A stretch of 64,000 nucleotides of DNA, taken from the NCBI GenBank assembly GCA_027574665.1, contig CM050666.1, positions 744,001-808,000 on the forward strand, written 5' to 3'. A model generated the notes under the pieces. It was not told the DNA's origin. It made no database searches and saw nothing but the letters and a program-made list of their open reading frames with translations. The DNA is from Rhynochetos jubatus (taxonomy: Eukaryota; Chordata; Aves; Eurypygiformes; Rhynochetidae). The translations under genes and the position numbers were made by a program. Below, one piece after another: positions 10,562 through 23,777 of the stretch. Position 1 is the stretch's first letter. The number at the start of each line of letters is the position of its first letter.

Positions 10562-12921
10562 ATGCGCGGCTCGTTGAAGCGTCTGCCCGAACACGGCCAT
10601 CTGAAGCAGCACTGTAATGCGACCAAACAGAAAGAGTTAGGAGAGAATTTCTTGTCCCTTCTTGCTGCGCCTTTGCAGAGCACTGCGTGCCAGAGCAGCC
10701 GGACCGCTGTGTTGCTTGCAATCTCCAGTTGCAACAGTGCCACAGTTCCTCGGCAACAGAAAGAGCTAGGAAGGAATTGCTTACGCTGTTTTCTCTCGCT
10801 GTGCTCTAGCAGTTCGTTCCCTTCTCGGCAGAGCGCGGGACCGCTTGCAAAGCTTAGAAACAAAGCTCTCCCTTTTCCTCCAAAAGGGAAAGAGCTACGA
10901 GGGAATTTCTTAGCGAAACCTTGTTTGTTTTGGCAGAGCACTGCATGCCTCTTAAGACAGAGCTCTGTATCCCCGGGAAGGTCGAAATCCACAGGGTCAC
11001 CTTCTCTGTGCTAACAGGCTCGGAGAGGCTCGAATGCGCGGCTCGTTGAAGCGTCTGCCCGAACACGGACATCTGAAGCAGCACTGTAATGCGACCAAAC
11101 AGAAAGAGTTAGGAGAGAATTTCTTGTCCCTTCTTGCTGCGCCCTTGCAGAGCACTGCGTGCCAGAGCAGCCGGACCGCTGTGTTGCTTGCAATCTCCAG
11201 TTGCAACAGTGCCACAGTTCCTCGGCAACAGAAAGAGCTAGGAAGGAATTGCTTACGCTGTTTTCTCTCGCTGTGCTCTAGCAGTTCGTTCCCTTTTCGG
11301 CAGAGCGCGGGACCGCTTGCAAAGCTTAGAAACAAAGCTCTCCCTTTTCCTCCAAAAGGGAAAGAGCTACGAGGGAATTTCTTAGCGAAACCTTGTTTGT
11401 TTTGGCAGAGCACTGCATGCCTCTTAAGACAGAGCTCTGTATCCCCGGGAAGGTCGAAATCCACAGGGTCACCTTCTCTGTGCTAACAGGCTCGGAGAGG
11501 CTGGAATGCGCGGCTCGTTGAAGCGTCTGCCCGAACACGGCCATCTGAAGCAGCACTGTAATGCGACCAAACAGAAAGAGTTAGGAGAGAATTTCTTGTC
11601 CCTTCTTGCTGCGCCCTTGCAGAGCACTGCGTGCCAGAGCAGCCGGACCGCTGTGTTGCTTGCAATCTCCAGTTCCAACAGTGCCACAGTTCCTCGGCAA
11701 CAGAAAGAGCTAGGAAGGAATTGCTTACGCTGTTTTCTCTCGCTGTGCTCTAGCAGTTCGTTCCCTTTTCGGCAGAGCGCGGGACCGCTTGCAAAGCTTA
11801 GAAACAAAGCTCTCCCTTTTCCTCCAAAAGGGAAAGAGCTACGAGGGAATTTCTTAGCGAAACCTTGTTTGTTTTGGCAGAGCACTGCATGCCTCTTAAG
11901 ACAGAGCTCTGTATCCCCGGGAAGGTCGAAATCCACAGGGTCACCTTCTCTGTGCTAACAGGCTCGGAGAGGCTGGAATGCGCGGCTCGTTGAAGCGTCT
12001 GCCCGAACACGGCCATCTGAAGCAGCACTGTAATGCGACCAAACAGAAAGAGTTAGGAGAGAATTTCTTGTCCCTTCTTGCTGCGCCCTTGCAGAGCACT
12101 GCGTGCCAGAGCAGCCGGACCGCTGTGTTGCTTGCAATCTCCAGTTCCAACAGTGCCACAGTTCCTCGGCAACAGAAAGAGCTAGGAAGGAATTGCTTAC
12201 ACTGTTTTCTCTCGCTGTGCTCTAGCAGTTCGTTCCCTTTTCGGCAGAGCGCGGGACCGCTTGCAAAGCTTAGAAACAAAGCTCTCCCTTTTCCTCCAAA
12301 AGGGAAAGAGCTACGAGGGAATTTCTTAGCGAAACCTTGTTTGTTTTGGCAGAGCACTGCATGCCTCTTAAGACAGAGCTCTGTATCCCCGGGAAGGTCG
12401 AAATCCACAGGGTCACCTTCTCTGTGCTAACAGGCTCGGAGAGGCTGGAATGCGCGGCTCGTTGAAGCGTCTGCCCGAACACGGACATCTGAAGCAGCAC
12501 TGTAATGCGACCAAACAGAAAGAGTTAGGAGAGAATTTCTTGTCCCTTCTTGCTGCGCCCTTGCAGAGCACTGCGTGCCAGAGCAGCCGGACCGCTGTGT
12601 TGCTTGCAATCTCCAGTTGCAACAGTGCCACAGTTCCTCGGCAACAGAAAGAGCTAGGAAGGAATTGCTTACGCTGTTTTCTCTCGCTGTGCTCTAGCAG
12701 TTCGTTCCCTTTTCGGCAGAGCGCGGGACCGCTTGCAAAGCTTAGAAACAAAGCTCTCCCTTTTCCTCCAAAAGGGAAAGAGCTGCGAGGGAATTTCTTA
12801 GCGAAACCTTGTTTGTTTTGGCAGAGCACTGCATGCCTCTTAAGACAGAGCTCTGTATCCCCGGGAAGGTCGAAATCCACAGGGTCACCTTCTCTGTGCT
12901 AACAGGCTCGGAGAGGCTGGA
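10562..12921 (+). repeat. Five-monomer block, order shared with 15754-18113
   Basis: Five successive monomers show this order at variable sites: (1) c at 263, g at 170, c at 36; (2) g at 170, a at 36; (3) and (4) c at 170, c at 36; (5) g at 170, a at 36. Exactly the same order occurs 5,192 bp later (11 monomers) at 15754-18113. The later block also has t at offset 125 in its fifth monomer, while this one has a private c-to-t change at 12201 in its fourth. The later block grades into the tandem higher-order repeat, so this one looks like a related older or displaced copy. Confidence 0.65.
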
Positions 12922-15900
12922 ATGCGCGGCTCGTTGAAGCGTCTGCCCGAACACGGCCATCTGAAGCAGCACTGTAATGCGACCAAACAGAAAGAGTTAG
13001 GAGAGAATTTCTTGTCCCTTCTTGCTGCGCCCTTGCAGAGCACTGCGTGCCAGAGCAGCCGGACCGCTGTGTTGCTTGCAATCTCCAGTTCCAACAGTGC
13101 CACAGTTCCTCGGCAACAGAAAGAGCTAGGAAGGAATTGCTTACGCTGTTTTCTCTCGCTGTGCTCTAGCAGTTCGTTCCCTTTTCGGCAGAGCGCGGGA
13201 CCGCTTGCAAAGCTTAGAAACAAACCTCTCCCTTTTCCTCCAAAAGGGAAAGAGCTACGAGGGAATTTCTTAGCGAAACCTTGTTTGTTTTGGCAGAGCA
13301 CTGCATGCCTCTTAAGACAGAGCTCTGTATCCCCGGGAAGGTCGAAATCCACAGGGTCACCTTCTCTGTGCTAACAGGCTCGGAGAGGCTGGAATGCGCG
13401 GCTCGTTGAAGCGTCTGCCCGAACACGGCCATCTGAAGCAGCACTGTAATGCGACCAAACAGAAAGAGTTAGGAGAGAATTTCTTGTCCCTTCTTGCTGC
13501 GCCCTTGCAGAGCACTGCGTGCCAGAGCAGCCGGACCGCTGTGTTGCTTGCAATCTCCAGTTCCAACAGTGCCACAGTTCCTCGGCAACAGAAAGAGCTA
13601 GGAAGGAATTGCTTACGCTGTTTTCTCTCGCTGTGCTCTAGCAGTTCGTTCCCTTTTCGGCAGAGCGCGGGACCGCTTGCAAAGCTTAGAAACAAAGCTC
13701 TCCCTTTTCCTCCAAAAGGGAAAGAGCTACGAGGGAATTTCTTAGCGAAACCTTGTTTGTTTTGGCAGAGCACTGCATGCCTCTTAAGACAGAGCTCTGT
13801 ATCCCCGGGAAGGTCGAAATCCACAGGGTCACCTTCTCTGTGCTAACAGGCTCGGAGAGGCTGGAATGCGCGGCTCGTTGAAGCGTCTGCCCGAACACGG
13901 CCATCTGAAGCAGCACTGTAATGCGACCAAACAGAAAGAGTTAGGAGAGAATTTCTTGTCCCTTCTTGCTGCGCCCTTGCAGAGCACTGCGTGCCAGAGC
14001 AGCCGGACCGCTGTGTTGCTTGCAATCTCCAGTTCCAACAGTGCCACAGTTCCTCGGCAACAGAAAGAGCTAGGAAGGAATTGCTTACGCTGTTTTCTCT
14101 CGCTGTGCTCTAGCAGTTCGTTCCCTTTTCGGCAGAGCGCGGGACCGCTTGCAAAGCTTAGAAACAAACCTCTCCCTTTTCCTCCAAAAGGGAAAGAGCT
14201 ACGAGGGAATTTCTTAGCGAAACCTTGTTTGTTTTGGCAGAGCACTGCATGCCTCTTAAGACAGAGCTCTGTATCCCCGGGAAGGTCGAAATCCACAGGG
14301 TCACCTTCTCTGTGCTAACAGGCTCGGAGAGGCTGGAATGCGCGGCTCGTTGAAGCGTCTGCCCGAACACAGACATCTGAAGCAGCACTGTAATGCGACC
14401 AAACAGAAAGAGTTAGGAGAGAATTTCTTGTCCCTTCTTGCTGCGCCTTTGCAGAGCACTGCGTGCCAGAGCAGCCGGACCGCTGTGTTGCTTGCAATCT
14501 CCAGTTGCAACAGTGCCACAGTTCCTCGGCAACAGAAAGAGCTAGGAAGGAATTGCTTACGCTGTTTTCTCTCGCTGTGCTCTAGCAGTTCGTTCCCTTT
14601 TCGGCAGAGCGCGGGACCGCTTGCAAAGCTTAGAAACAAACCTCTCCCTTTTCCTCCAAAAGGGAAAGAGCTACGAGGGAATTTCTTAGCGAAACCTTGT
14701 TTGTTTTGGCAGAGCACTGCATGCCTCTTAAGACAGAGCTCTGTATCCCCGGGAAGGTCGAAATCCACAGGGTCACCTTCTCTGTGCTAACAGGCTCGGA
14801 GAGGCTCGAATGCGCGGCTCGTTGAAGCGTCTGCCCGAACACGGCCATCTGAAGCAGCACTGTAATGCGACCAAACAGAAAGAGTTAGGAGAGAATTTCT
14901 TGTCCCTTCTTGCTGCGCCCTTGCAGAGCACTGCGTGCCAGAGCAGCCGGACCGCTGTGTTGCTTGCAATCTCCAGTTGCAACAGTGCCACAGTTCCTCG
15001 GCAACAGAAAGAGCTAGGAAGGAATTGCTTACGCTGTTTTCTCTCGCTGTGCTCTAGCAGTTCGTTCCCTTTTCGGCAGAGCGCGGGACCGCTTGCAAAG
15101 CTTAGAAACAAAGCTCTCCCTTTTCCTCCAAAAGGGAAAGAGCTACGAGGGAATTTCTTAGCGAAACCTTGTTTGTTTTGGCAGAGCACTGCATGCCTCT
15201 TAAGACAGAGCTCTGTATCCCCGGGAAGGTCGAAATCCACAGGGTCACCTTCTCTGTGCTAACAGGCTCGGAGAGGCTGGAATGCGCGGCTCGTTGAAGC
15301 GTCTGCCCGAACACGGCCATCTGAAGCAGCACTGTAATGCGACCAAACAGAAAGAGTTAGGAGAGAATTTCTTGTCCCTTCTTGCTGCGCCCTTGCAGAG
15401 CACTGCGTGCCAGAGCAGCCGGACCGCTGTGTTGCTTGCAATCTCCAGTTCCAACAGTGCCACAGTTCCTCGGCAACAGAAAGAGCTAGGAAGGAATTGC
15501 TTACGCTGTTTTCTCTCGCTGTGCTCTAGCAGTTCGTTCCCTTTTCGGCAGAGCGCGGGACCGCTTGCAAAGCTTAGAAACAAACCTCTCCCTTTTCCTC
15601 CAAAAGGGAAAGAGCTACGAGGGAATTTCTTAGCGAAACCTTGTTTGTTTTGGCAGAGCACTGCATGCCTCTTAAGACAGAGCTCTGTATCCCCGGGAAG
15701 GTCGAAATCCACAGGGTCACCTTCTCTGTGCTAACAGGCTCGGAGAGGCTGGAATGCGCGGCTCGTTGAAGCGTCTGCCCGAACACGGCCATCTGAAGCA
15801 GCACTGTAATGCGACCAAACAGAAAGAGTTAGGAGAGAATTTCTTGTCCCTTCTTGCTGCGCCTTTGCAGAGCACTGCGTGCCAGAGCAGCCGGACCGCT

Positions 15901-16225
15901 GTGTTGCTTGCAATCTCCAGTTGCAACAGTGCCACAGTTCCTCGGCAACAGAAAGAGCTAGGAAGGAATTGCTTACGCTGTTTTCTCTCGCTGTGCTCTA
16001 GCAGTTCGTTCCCTTCTCGGCAGAGCGCGGGACCGCTTGCAAAGCTTAGAAACAAAGCTCTCCCTTTTCCTCCAAAAGGGAAAGAGCTACGAGGGAATTT
16101 CTTAGCGAAACCTTGTTTGTTTTGGCAGAGCACTGCATGCCTCTTAAGACAGAGCTCTGTATCCCCGGGAAGGTCGAAATCCACAGGGTCACCTTCTCTG
16201 TGCTAACAGGCTCGGAGAGGCTCGA

Positions 16226-18585
16226 ATGCGCGGCTCGTTGAAGCGTCTGCCCGAACACGGACATCTGAAGCAGCACTGTAATGCGACCAAACAGAAAGAG
16301 TTAGGAGAGAATTTCTTGTCCCTTCTTGCTGCGCCCTTGCAGAGCACTGCGTGCCAGAGCAGCCGGACCGCTGTGTTGCTTGCAATCTCCAGTTGCAACA
16401 GTGCCACAGTTCCTCGGCAACAGAAAGAGCTAGGAAGGAATTGCTTACGCTGTTTTCTCTCGCTGTGCTCTAGCAGTTCGTTCCCTTTTCGGCAGAGCGC
16501 GGGACCGCTTGCAAAGCTTAGAAACAAAGCTCTCCCTTTTCCTCCAAAAGGGAAAGAGCTACGAGGGAATTTCTTAGCGAAACCTTGTTTGTTTTGGCAG
16601 AGCACTGCATGCCTCTTAAGACAGAGCTCTGTATCCCCGGGAAGGTCGAAATCCACAGGGTCACCTTCTCTGTGCTAACAGGCTCGGAGAGGCTGGAATG
16701 CGCGGCTCGTTGAAGCGTCTGCCCGAACACGGCCATCTGAAGCAGCACTGTAATGCGACCAAACAGAAAGAGTTAGGAGAGAATTTCTTGTCCCTTCTTG
16801 CTGCGCCCTTGCAGAGCACTGCGTGCCAGAGCAGCCGGACCGCTGTGTTGCTTGCAATCTCCAGTTCCAACAGTGCCACAGTTCCTCGGCAACAGAAAGA
16901 GCTAGGAAGGAATTGCTTACGCTGTTTTCTCTCGCTGTGCTCTAGCAGTTCGTTCCCTTTTCGGCAGAGCGCGGGACCGCTTGCAAAGCTTAGAAACAAA
17001 GCTCTCCCTTTTCCTCCAAAAGGGAAAGAGCTACGAGGGAATTTCTTAGCGAAACCTTGTTTGTTTTGGCAGAGCACTGCATGCCTCTTAAGACAGAGCT
17101 CTGTATCCCCGGGAAGGTCGAAATCCACAGGGTCACCTTCTCTGTGCTAACAGGCTCGGAGAGGCTGGAATGCGCGGCTCGTTGAAGCGTCTGCCCGAAC
17201 ACGGCCATCTGAAGCAGCACTGTAATGCGACCAAACAGAAAGAGTTAGGAGAGAATTTCTTGTCCCTTCTTGCTGCGCCCTTGCAGAGCACTGCGTGCCA
17301 GAGCAGCCGGACCGCTGTGTTGCTTGCAATCTCCAGTTCCAACAGTGCCACAGTTCCTCGGCAACAGAAAGAGCTAGGAAGGAATTGCTTACGCTGTTTT
17401 CTCTCGCTGTGCTCTAGCAGTTCGTTCCCTTTTCGGCAGAGCGCGGGACCGCTTGCAAAGCTTAGAAACAAAGCTCTCCCTTTTCCTCCAAAAGGGAAAG
17501 AGCTACGAGGGAATTTCTTAGCGAAACCTTGTTTGTTTTGGCAGAGCACTGCATGCCTCTTAAGACAGAGCTCTGTATCCCCGGGAAGGTCGAAATCCAC
17601 AGGGTCACCTTCTCTGTGCTAACAGGCTCGGAGAGGCTGGAATGCGCGGCTCGTTGAAGCGTCTGCCCGAACACGGACATCTGAAGCAGCACTGTAATGC
17701 GACCAAACAGAAAGAGTTAGGAGAGAATTTCTTGTCCCTTCTTGCTGCGCCCTTGCAGAGCACTGTGTGCCAGAGCAGCCGGACCGCTGTGTTGCTTGCA
17801 ATCTCCAGTTGCAACAGTGCCACAGTTCCTCGGCAACAGAAAGAGCTAGGAAGGAATTGCTTACGCTGTTTTCTCTCGCTGTGCTCTAGCAGTTCGTTCC
17901 CTTTTCGGCAGAGCGCGGGACCGCTTGCAAAGCTTAGAAACAAAGCTCTCCCTTTTCCTCCAAAAGGGAAAGAGCTACGAGGGAATTTCTTAGCGAAACC
18001 TTGTTTGTTTTGGCAGAGCACTGCATGCCTCTTAAGACAGAGCTCTGTATCCCCGGGAAGGTCGAAATCCACAGGGTCACCTTCTCTGTGCTAACAGGCT
18101 CGGAGAGGCTGGAATGCGCGGCTCGTTGAAGCGTCTGCCCGAACACGGACATCTGAAGCAGCACTGTAATGCGACCAAACAGAAAGAGTTAGGAGAGAAT
18201 TTCTTGTCCCTTCTTGCTGCGCCCTTGCAGAGCACTGCGTGCCAGAGCAGCCGGACCGCTGTGTTGCTTGCAATCTCCAGTTCCAACAGTGCCACAGTTC
18301 CTCGGCAACAGAAAGAGCTAGGAAGGAATTGCTTACGCTGTTTTCTCTCGCTGTGCTCTAGCAGTTCGTTCCCTTTTCGGCAGAGCGCGGGACCGCTTGC
18401 AAAGCTCAGAAACAAACCTCTCCCTTTTCCTCCAAAAGGGAAAGAGCTACGAGGGAATTTCTTAGCGAAACACTGTTTGTTTTGGCAGAGCACTGCATGC
18501 CTCTTAAGACAGAGCTCTGGATCCCAGGGAAAGTCGAAATCCACAGGGTCACCTTCTCTGTGCTAACAGGCTCGGAGAGGCTCGA
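16226..18585 (+). repeat. Higher-order repeat 2,360 bp, copy 1
   Basis: This is a five-monomer unit (5 x 472 bp). Its fourth monomer (17642) has the rare t at offset 125 (position 17766) with g at 170. Its fifth (18114) combines the acactg state with a rare c-to-a at 18526 that turns atccccggga into atcccaggga, destroying SmaI and the CENP-B-like core. Both markers recur at exactly +2,360 and +4,720. Confidence 0.85.
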
Positions 18586-20945
18586 ATGCGCGGCTCGTTG
18601 AAGCGTCTGCCCGAACACGGACATCTGAAGCAGCACTGTAATGCGACCAAACAGAAAGAGTTAGGAGAGAATTTCTTGTCCCTTCTTGCTGCGCCCTTGC
18701 AGAGCACTGCGTGCCAGAGCAGCCGGACCGCTGTGTTGCTTGCAATCTCCAGTTGCAACAGTGCCACAGTTCCTCGGCAACAGAAAGAGCTAGGAAGGAA
18801 TTGCTTACGCTGTTTTCTCTCGCTGTGCTCTAGCAGTTCGTTCCCTTTTCGGCAGAGCGCGGGACCGCTTGCAAAGCTTAGAAACAAAGCTCTCCCTTTT
18901 CCTCCAAAAGGGAAAGAGCTACGAGGGAATTTCTTAGCGAAACCTTGTTTGTTTTGGCAGAGCACTGCATGCCTCTTAAGACAGAGCTCTGTATCCCCGG
19001 GAAGGTCGAAATCCACAGGGTCACCTTCTCTGTGCTAACAGGCTCGGAGAGGCTGGAATGCGCGGCTCGTTGAAGCGTCTGCCCGAACACGGCCATCTGA
19101 AGCAGCACTGTAATGCGACCAAACAGAAAGAGTTAGGAGAGAATTTCTTGTCCCTTCTTGCTGCGCCCTTGCAGAGCACTGCGTGCCAGAGCAGCCGGAC
19201 CGCTGTGTTGCTTGCAATCTCCAGTTCCAACAGTGCCACAGTTCCTCGGCAACAGAAAGAGCTAGGAAGGAATTGCTTACGCTGTTTTCTCTCGCTGTGC
19301 TCTAGCAGTTCGTTCCCTTTTCGGCAGAGCGCGGGACCGCTTGCAAAGCTTAGAAACAAAGCTCTCCCTTTTCCTCCAAAAGGGAAAGAGCTACGAGGGA
19401 ATTTCTTAGCGAAACCTTGTTTGTTTTGGCAGAGCACTGCATGCCTCTTAAGACAGAGCTCTGTATCCCCGGGAAGGTCGAAATCCACAGGGTCACCTTC
19501 TCTGTGCTAACAGGCTCGGAGAGGCTGGAATGCGCGGCTCGTTGAAGCGTCTGCCCGAACACGGCCATCTGAAGCAGCACTGTAATGCGACCAAACAGAA
19601 AGAGTTAGGAGAGAATTTCTTGTCCCTTCTTGCTGCGCCCTTGCAGAGCACTGCGTGCCAGAGCAGCCGGACCGCTGTGTTGCTTGCAATCTCCAGTTCC
19701 AACAGTGCCACAGTTCCTCGGCAACAGAAAGAGCTAGGAAGGAATTGCTTACGCTGTTTTCTCTCGCTGTGCTCTAGCAGTTCGTTCCCTTTTCGGCAGA
19801 GCGCGGGACCGCTTGCAAAGCTTAGAAACAAAGCTCTCCCTTTTCCTCCAAAAGGGAAAGAGCTACGAGGGAATTTCTTAGCGAAACCTTGTTTGTTTTG
19901 GCAGAGCACTGCATGCCTCTTAAGACAGAGCTCTGTATCCCCGGGAAGGTCGAAATCCACAGGGTCACCTTCTCTGTGCTAACAGGCTCGGAGAGGCTGG
20001 AATGCGCGGCTCGTTGAAGCGTCTGCCCGAACACGGCCATCTGAAGCAGCACTGTAATGCGACCAAACAGAAAGAGTTAGGAGAGAATTTCTTGTCCCTT
20101 CTTGCTGCGCCCTTGCAGAGCACTGTGTGCCAGAGCAGCCGGACCGCTGTGTTGCTTGCAATCTCCAGTTGCAACAGTGCCACAGTTCCTCGGCAACAGA
20201 AAGAGCTAGGAAGGAATTGCTTACGCTGTTTTCTCTCGCTGTGCTCTAGCAGTTCGTTCCCTTTTCGGCAGAGCGCGGGACCGCTTGCAAAGCTTAGAAA
20301 CAAAGCTCTCCCTTTTCCTCCAAAAGGGAAAGAGCTACGAGGGAATTTCTTAGCGAAACCTTGTTTGTTTTGGCAGAGCACTGCATGCCTCTTAAGACAG
20401 AGCTCTGTATCCCCGGGAAGGTCGAAATCCACAGGGTCACCTTCTCTGTGCTAACAGGCTCGGAGAGGCTGGAATGCGCGGCTCGTTGAAGCGTCTGCCC
20501 GAACACGGACATCTGAAGCAGCACTGTAATGCGACCAAACAGAAAGAGTTAGGAGAGAATTTCTTGTCCCTTCTTGCTGCGCCCTTGCAGAGCACTGCGT
20601 GCCAGAGCAGCCGGACCGCTGTGTTGCTTGCAATCTCCAGTTCCAACAGTGCCACAGTTCCTCGGCAACAGAAAGAGCTAGGAAGGAATTGCTTACGCTG
20701 TTTTCTCTCGCTGTGCTCTAGCAGTTCGTTCCCTTTTCGGCAGAGCGCGGGACCGCTTGCAAAGCTCAGAAACAAACCTCTCCCTTTTCCTCCAAAAGGG
20801 AAAGAGCTACGAGGGAATTTCTTAGCGAAACACTGTTTGTTTTGGCAGAGCACTGCATGCCTCTTAAGACAGAGCTCTGGATCCCAGGGAAAGTCGAAAT
20901 CCACAGGGTCACCTTCTCTGTGCTAACAGGCTCGGAGAGGCTGGA
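18586..20945 (+). repeat. Higher-order repeat 2,360 bp, copy 2
   Basis: This copy has the same five-monomer order as copy 1. The offset-125 t is at 20126 in the fourth monomer, and the atcccaggga change is at 20886 in the fifth. It differs from copy 1 at offset 36 of the fourth monomer (c instead of a), so limited exchange or mutation followed the amplification. Confidence 0.85.
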
Positions 20946-23305
20946 ATGCGCGGCTCGTTGAAGCGTCTGCCCGAACACGGCCATCTGAAGCAGCACTGTA
21001 ATGCGACCAAACAGAAAGAGTTAGGAGAGAATTTCTTGTCCCTTCTTGCTGCGCCTTTGCAGAGCACTGCGTGCCAGAGCAGCCGGACCGCTGTGTTGCT
21101 TGCAATCTCCAGTTCCAACAGTGCCACAGTTCCTCGGCAACAGAAAGAGCTAGGAAGGAATTGCTTACGCTGTTTTCTCTCGCTGTGCTCTAGCAGTTCG
21201 TTCCCTTCTCGGCAGAGCGCGGGACCGCTTGCAAAGCTTAGAAACAAAGCTCTCCCTTTTCCTCCAAAAGGGAAAGAGCTACGAGAGAATTTCTTAGCGA
21301 AACCTTGTTTGTTTTGGCAGAGCACTGCATGCCTCTTAAGACAGAGCTCTGTATCCCCGGGAAGGTCGAAATCCACAGGGTCACCTTCTCTGTGCTAACA
21401 GGCTCGGAGAGGCTGGAATGCGCGGCTCGTTGAAGCGTCTGCCCGAACACGGCCATCTGAAGCAGCACTGTAATGCGACCAAACAGAAAGAGTTAGGAGA
21501 GAATTTCTTGTCCCTTCTTGCTGCGCCCTTGCAGAGCACTGCGTGCCAGAGCAGCCGGACCGCTGTGTTGCTTGCAATCTCCAGTTCCAACAGTGCCACA
21601 GTTCCTCGGCAACAGAAAGAGCTAGGAAGGAATTGCTTACGCTGTTTTCTCTCGCTGTGCTCTAGCAGTTCGTTCCCTTTTCGGCAGAGCGCGGGACCGC
21701 TTGCAAAGCTTAGAAACAAAGCTCTCCCTTTTCCTCCAAAAGGGAAAGAGCTACGAGGGAATTTCTTAGCGAAACCTTGTTTGTTTTGGCAGAGCACTGC
21801 ATGCCTCTTAAGACAGAGCTCTGTATCCCCGGGAAGGTCGAAATCCACAGGGTCACCTTCTCTGTGCTAACAGGCTCGGAGAGGCTGGAATGCGCGGCTC
21901 GTTGAAGCGTCTGCCCGAACACGGCCATCTGAAGCAGCACTGTAATGCGACCAAACAGAAAGAGTTAGCAGAGAATTTCTTGTCCCTTCTTGCTGCGCCC
22001 TTGCAGAGCACTGCGTGCCAGAGCAGCCGGACCGCTGTGTTGCTTGCAATCTCCAGTTCCAACAGTGCCACAGTTCCTCGGCAACAGAAAGAGCTAGGAA
22101 GGAATTGCTTACGCTGTTTTCTCTCGCTGTGCTCTAGCAGTTCGTTCCCTTTTCGGCAGAGCGCGGGACCGCTTGCAAAGCTTAGAAACAAAGCTCTCCC
22201 TTTTCCTCCAAAAGGGAAAGAGCTACGAGGGAATTTCTTAGCGAAACCTTGTTTGTTTTGGCAGAGCACTGCATGCCTCTTAAGACAGAGCTCTGTATCC
22301 CCGGGAAGGTCGAAATCCACAGGGTCACCTTCTCTGTGCTAACAGGCTCGGAGAGGCTGGAATGCGCGGCTCGTTGAAGCGTCTGCCCGAACACGGCCAT
22401 CTGAAGCAGCACTGTAATGCGACCAAACAGAAAGAGTTAGGAGAGAATTTCTTGTCCCTTCTTGCTGCGCCCTTGCAGAGCACTGTGTGCCAGAGCAGCC
22501 GGACCGCTGTGTTGCTTGCAATCTCCAGTTGCAACAGTGCCACAGTTCCTCGGCAACAGAAAGAGCTAGGAAGGAATTGCTTACGCTGTTTTCTCTCGCT
22601 GTGCTCTAGCAGTTCGTTCCCTTTTCGGCAGAGCGCGGGACCGCTTGCAAAGCTTAGAAACAAAGCTCTCCCTTTTCCTCCAAAAGGGAAAGAGCTACGA
22701 GGGAATTTCTTAGCGAAACCTTGTTTGTTTTGGCAGAGCACTGCATGCCTCTTAAGACAGAGCTCTGTATCCCCGGGAAGGTCGAAATCCACAGGGTCAC
22801 CTTCTCTGTGCTAACAGGCTCGGAGAGGCTGGAATGCGCGGCTCGTTGAAGCGTCTGCCCGAACACGGACATCTGAAGCAGCACTGTAATGCGACCAAAC
22901 AGAAAGAGTTAGGAGAGAATTTCTTGTCCCTTCTTGCTGCGCCCTTGCAGAGCACTGCGTGCCAGAGCAGCCGGACCGCTGTGTTGCTTGCAATCTCCAG
23001 TTGCAACAGTGCCACAGTTCCTCGGCAACAGAAAGAGCTAGGAAGGAATTGCTTACGCTGTTTTCTCTCGCTGTGCTCTAGCAGTTCGTTCCCTTTTCGG
23101 CAGAGCGCGGGACCGCTTGCAAAGCTCAGAAACAAACCTCTCCCTTTTCCTCCAAAAGGGAAAGAGCTACGAGGGAATTTCTTAGCGAAACACTGTTTGT
23201 TTTGGCAGAGCACTGCATGCCTCTTAAGACAGAGCTCTGGATCCCAGGGAAAGTCGAAATCCACAGGGTCACCTTCTCTGTGCTAACAGGCTCGGAGAGG
23301 CTCGA
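20946..23305 (+). repeat. Higher-order repeat 2,360 bp, copy 3
   Basis: The fourth and fifth monomers again carry the diagnostic changes (t at 22486, a at 23246). The first monomer differs from copies 1 and 2: it has c at offset 263 and a rare g-to-a at 21286 (acgagagaat). A g-to-c change at 21969 is private to this copy. The fifth monomer has g at offset 170, unlike copies 1 and 2. Confidence 0.82.
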
Positions 23306-23777
23306 ATGCGCGGCTCGTTGAAGCGTCTGCCCGAACACGGCCATCTGAAGCAGCACTGTAATGCGACCAAACAGAAAGAGTTAGGAGAGAATTTCTTGTC
23401 CCTTCTTGCTGCGCCTTTGCAGAGCACTGCGTGCCAGAGCAGCCGGACCGCTGTGTTGCTTGCAATCTCCAGTTCCAACAGTGCCACAGTTCCTCGGCAA
23501 CAGAAAGAGCTAGGAAGGAATTGCTTACGCTGTTTTCTCTCGCTGTGCTCTAGCAGTTCGTTCCCTTCTCGGCAGAGCGCGGGACCGCTTGCAAAGCTTA
23601 GAAACAAAGCTCTCCCTTTTCCTCCAAAAGGGAAAGAGCTACGAGAGAATTTCTTAGCGAAACCTTGTTTGTTTTGGCAGAGCACTGCATGCCTCTTAAG
23701 ACAGAGCTCTGTATCCCCGGGAAGGTCGAAATCCACAGGGTCACCTTCTCTGTGCTAACAGGCTCGGAGAGGCTCGA
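23306..23777 (+). repeat. Start of a fourth higher-order copy
   Basis: This single monomer matches the first monomer of copy 3, including the rare acgagagaat (a at 23646, exactly 2,360 bp after 21286) and c at offset 263. The next monomer does not continue the five-unit order, so the tandem higher-order run ends here. Confidence 0.8.
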
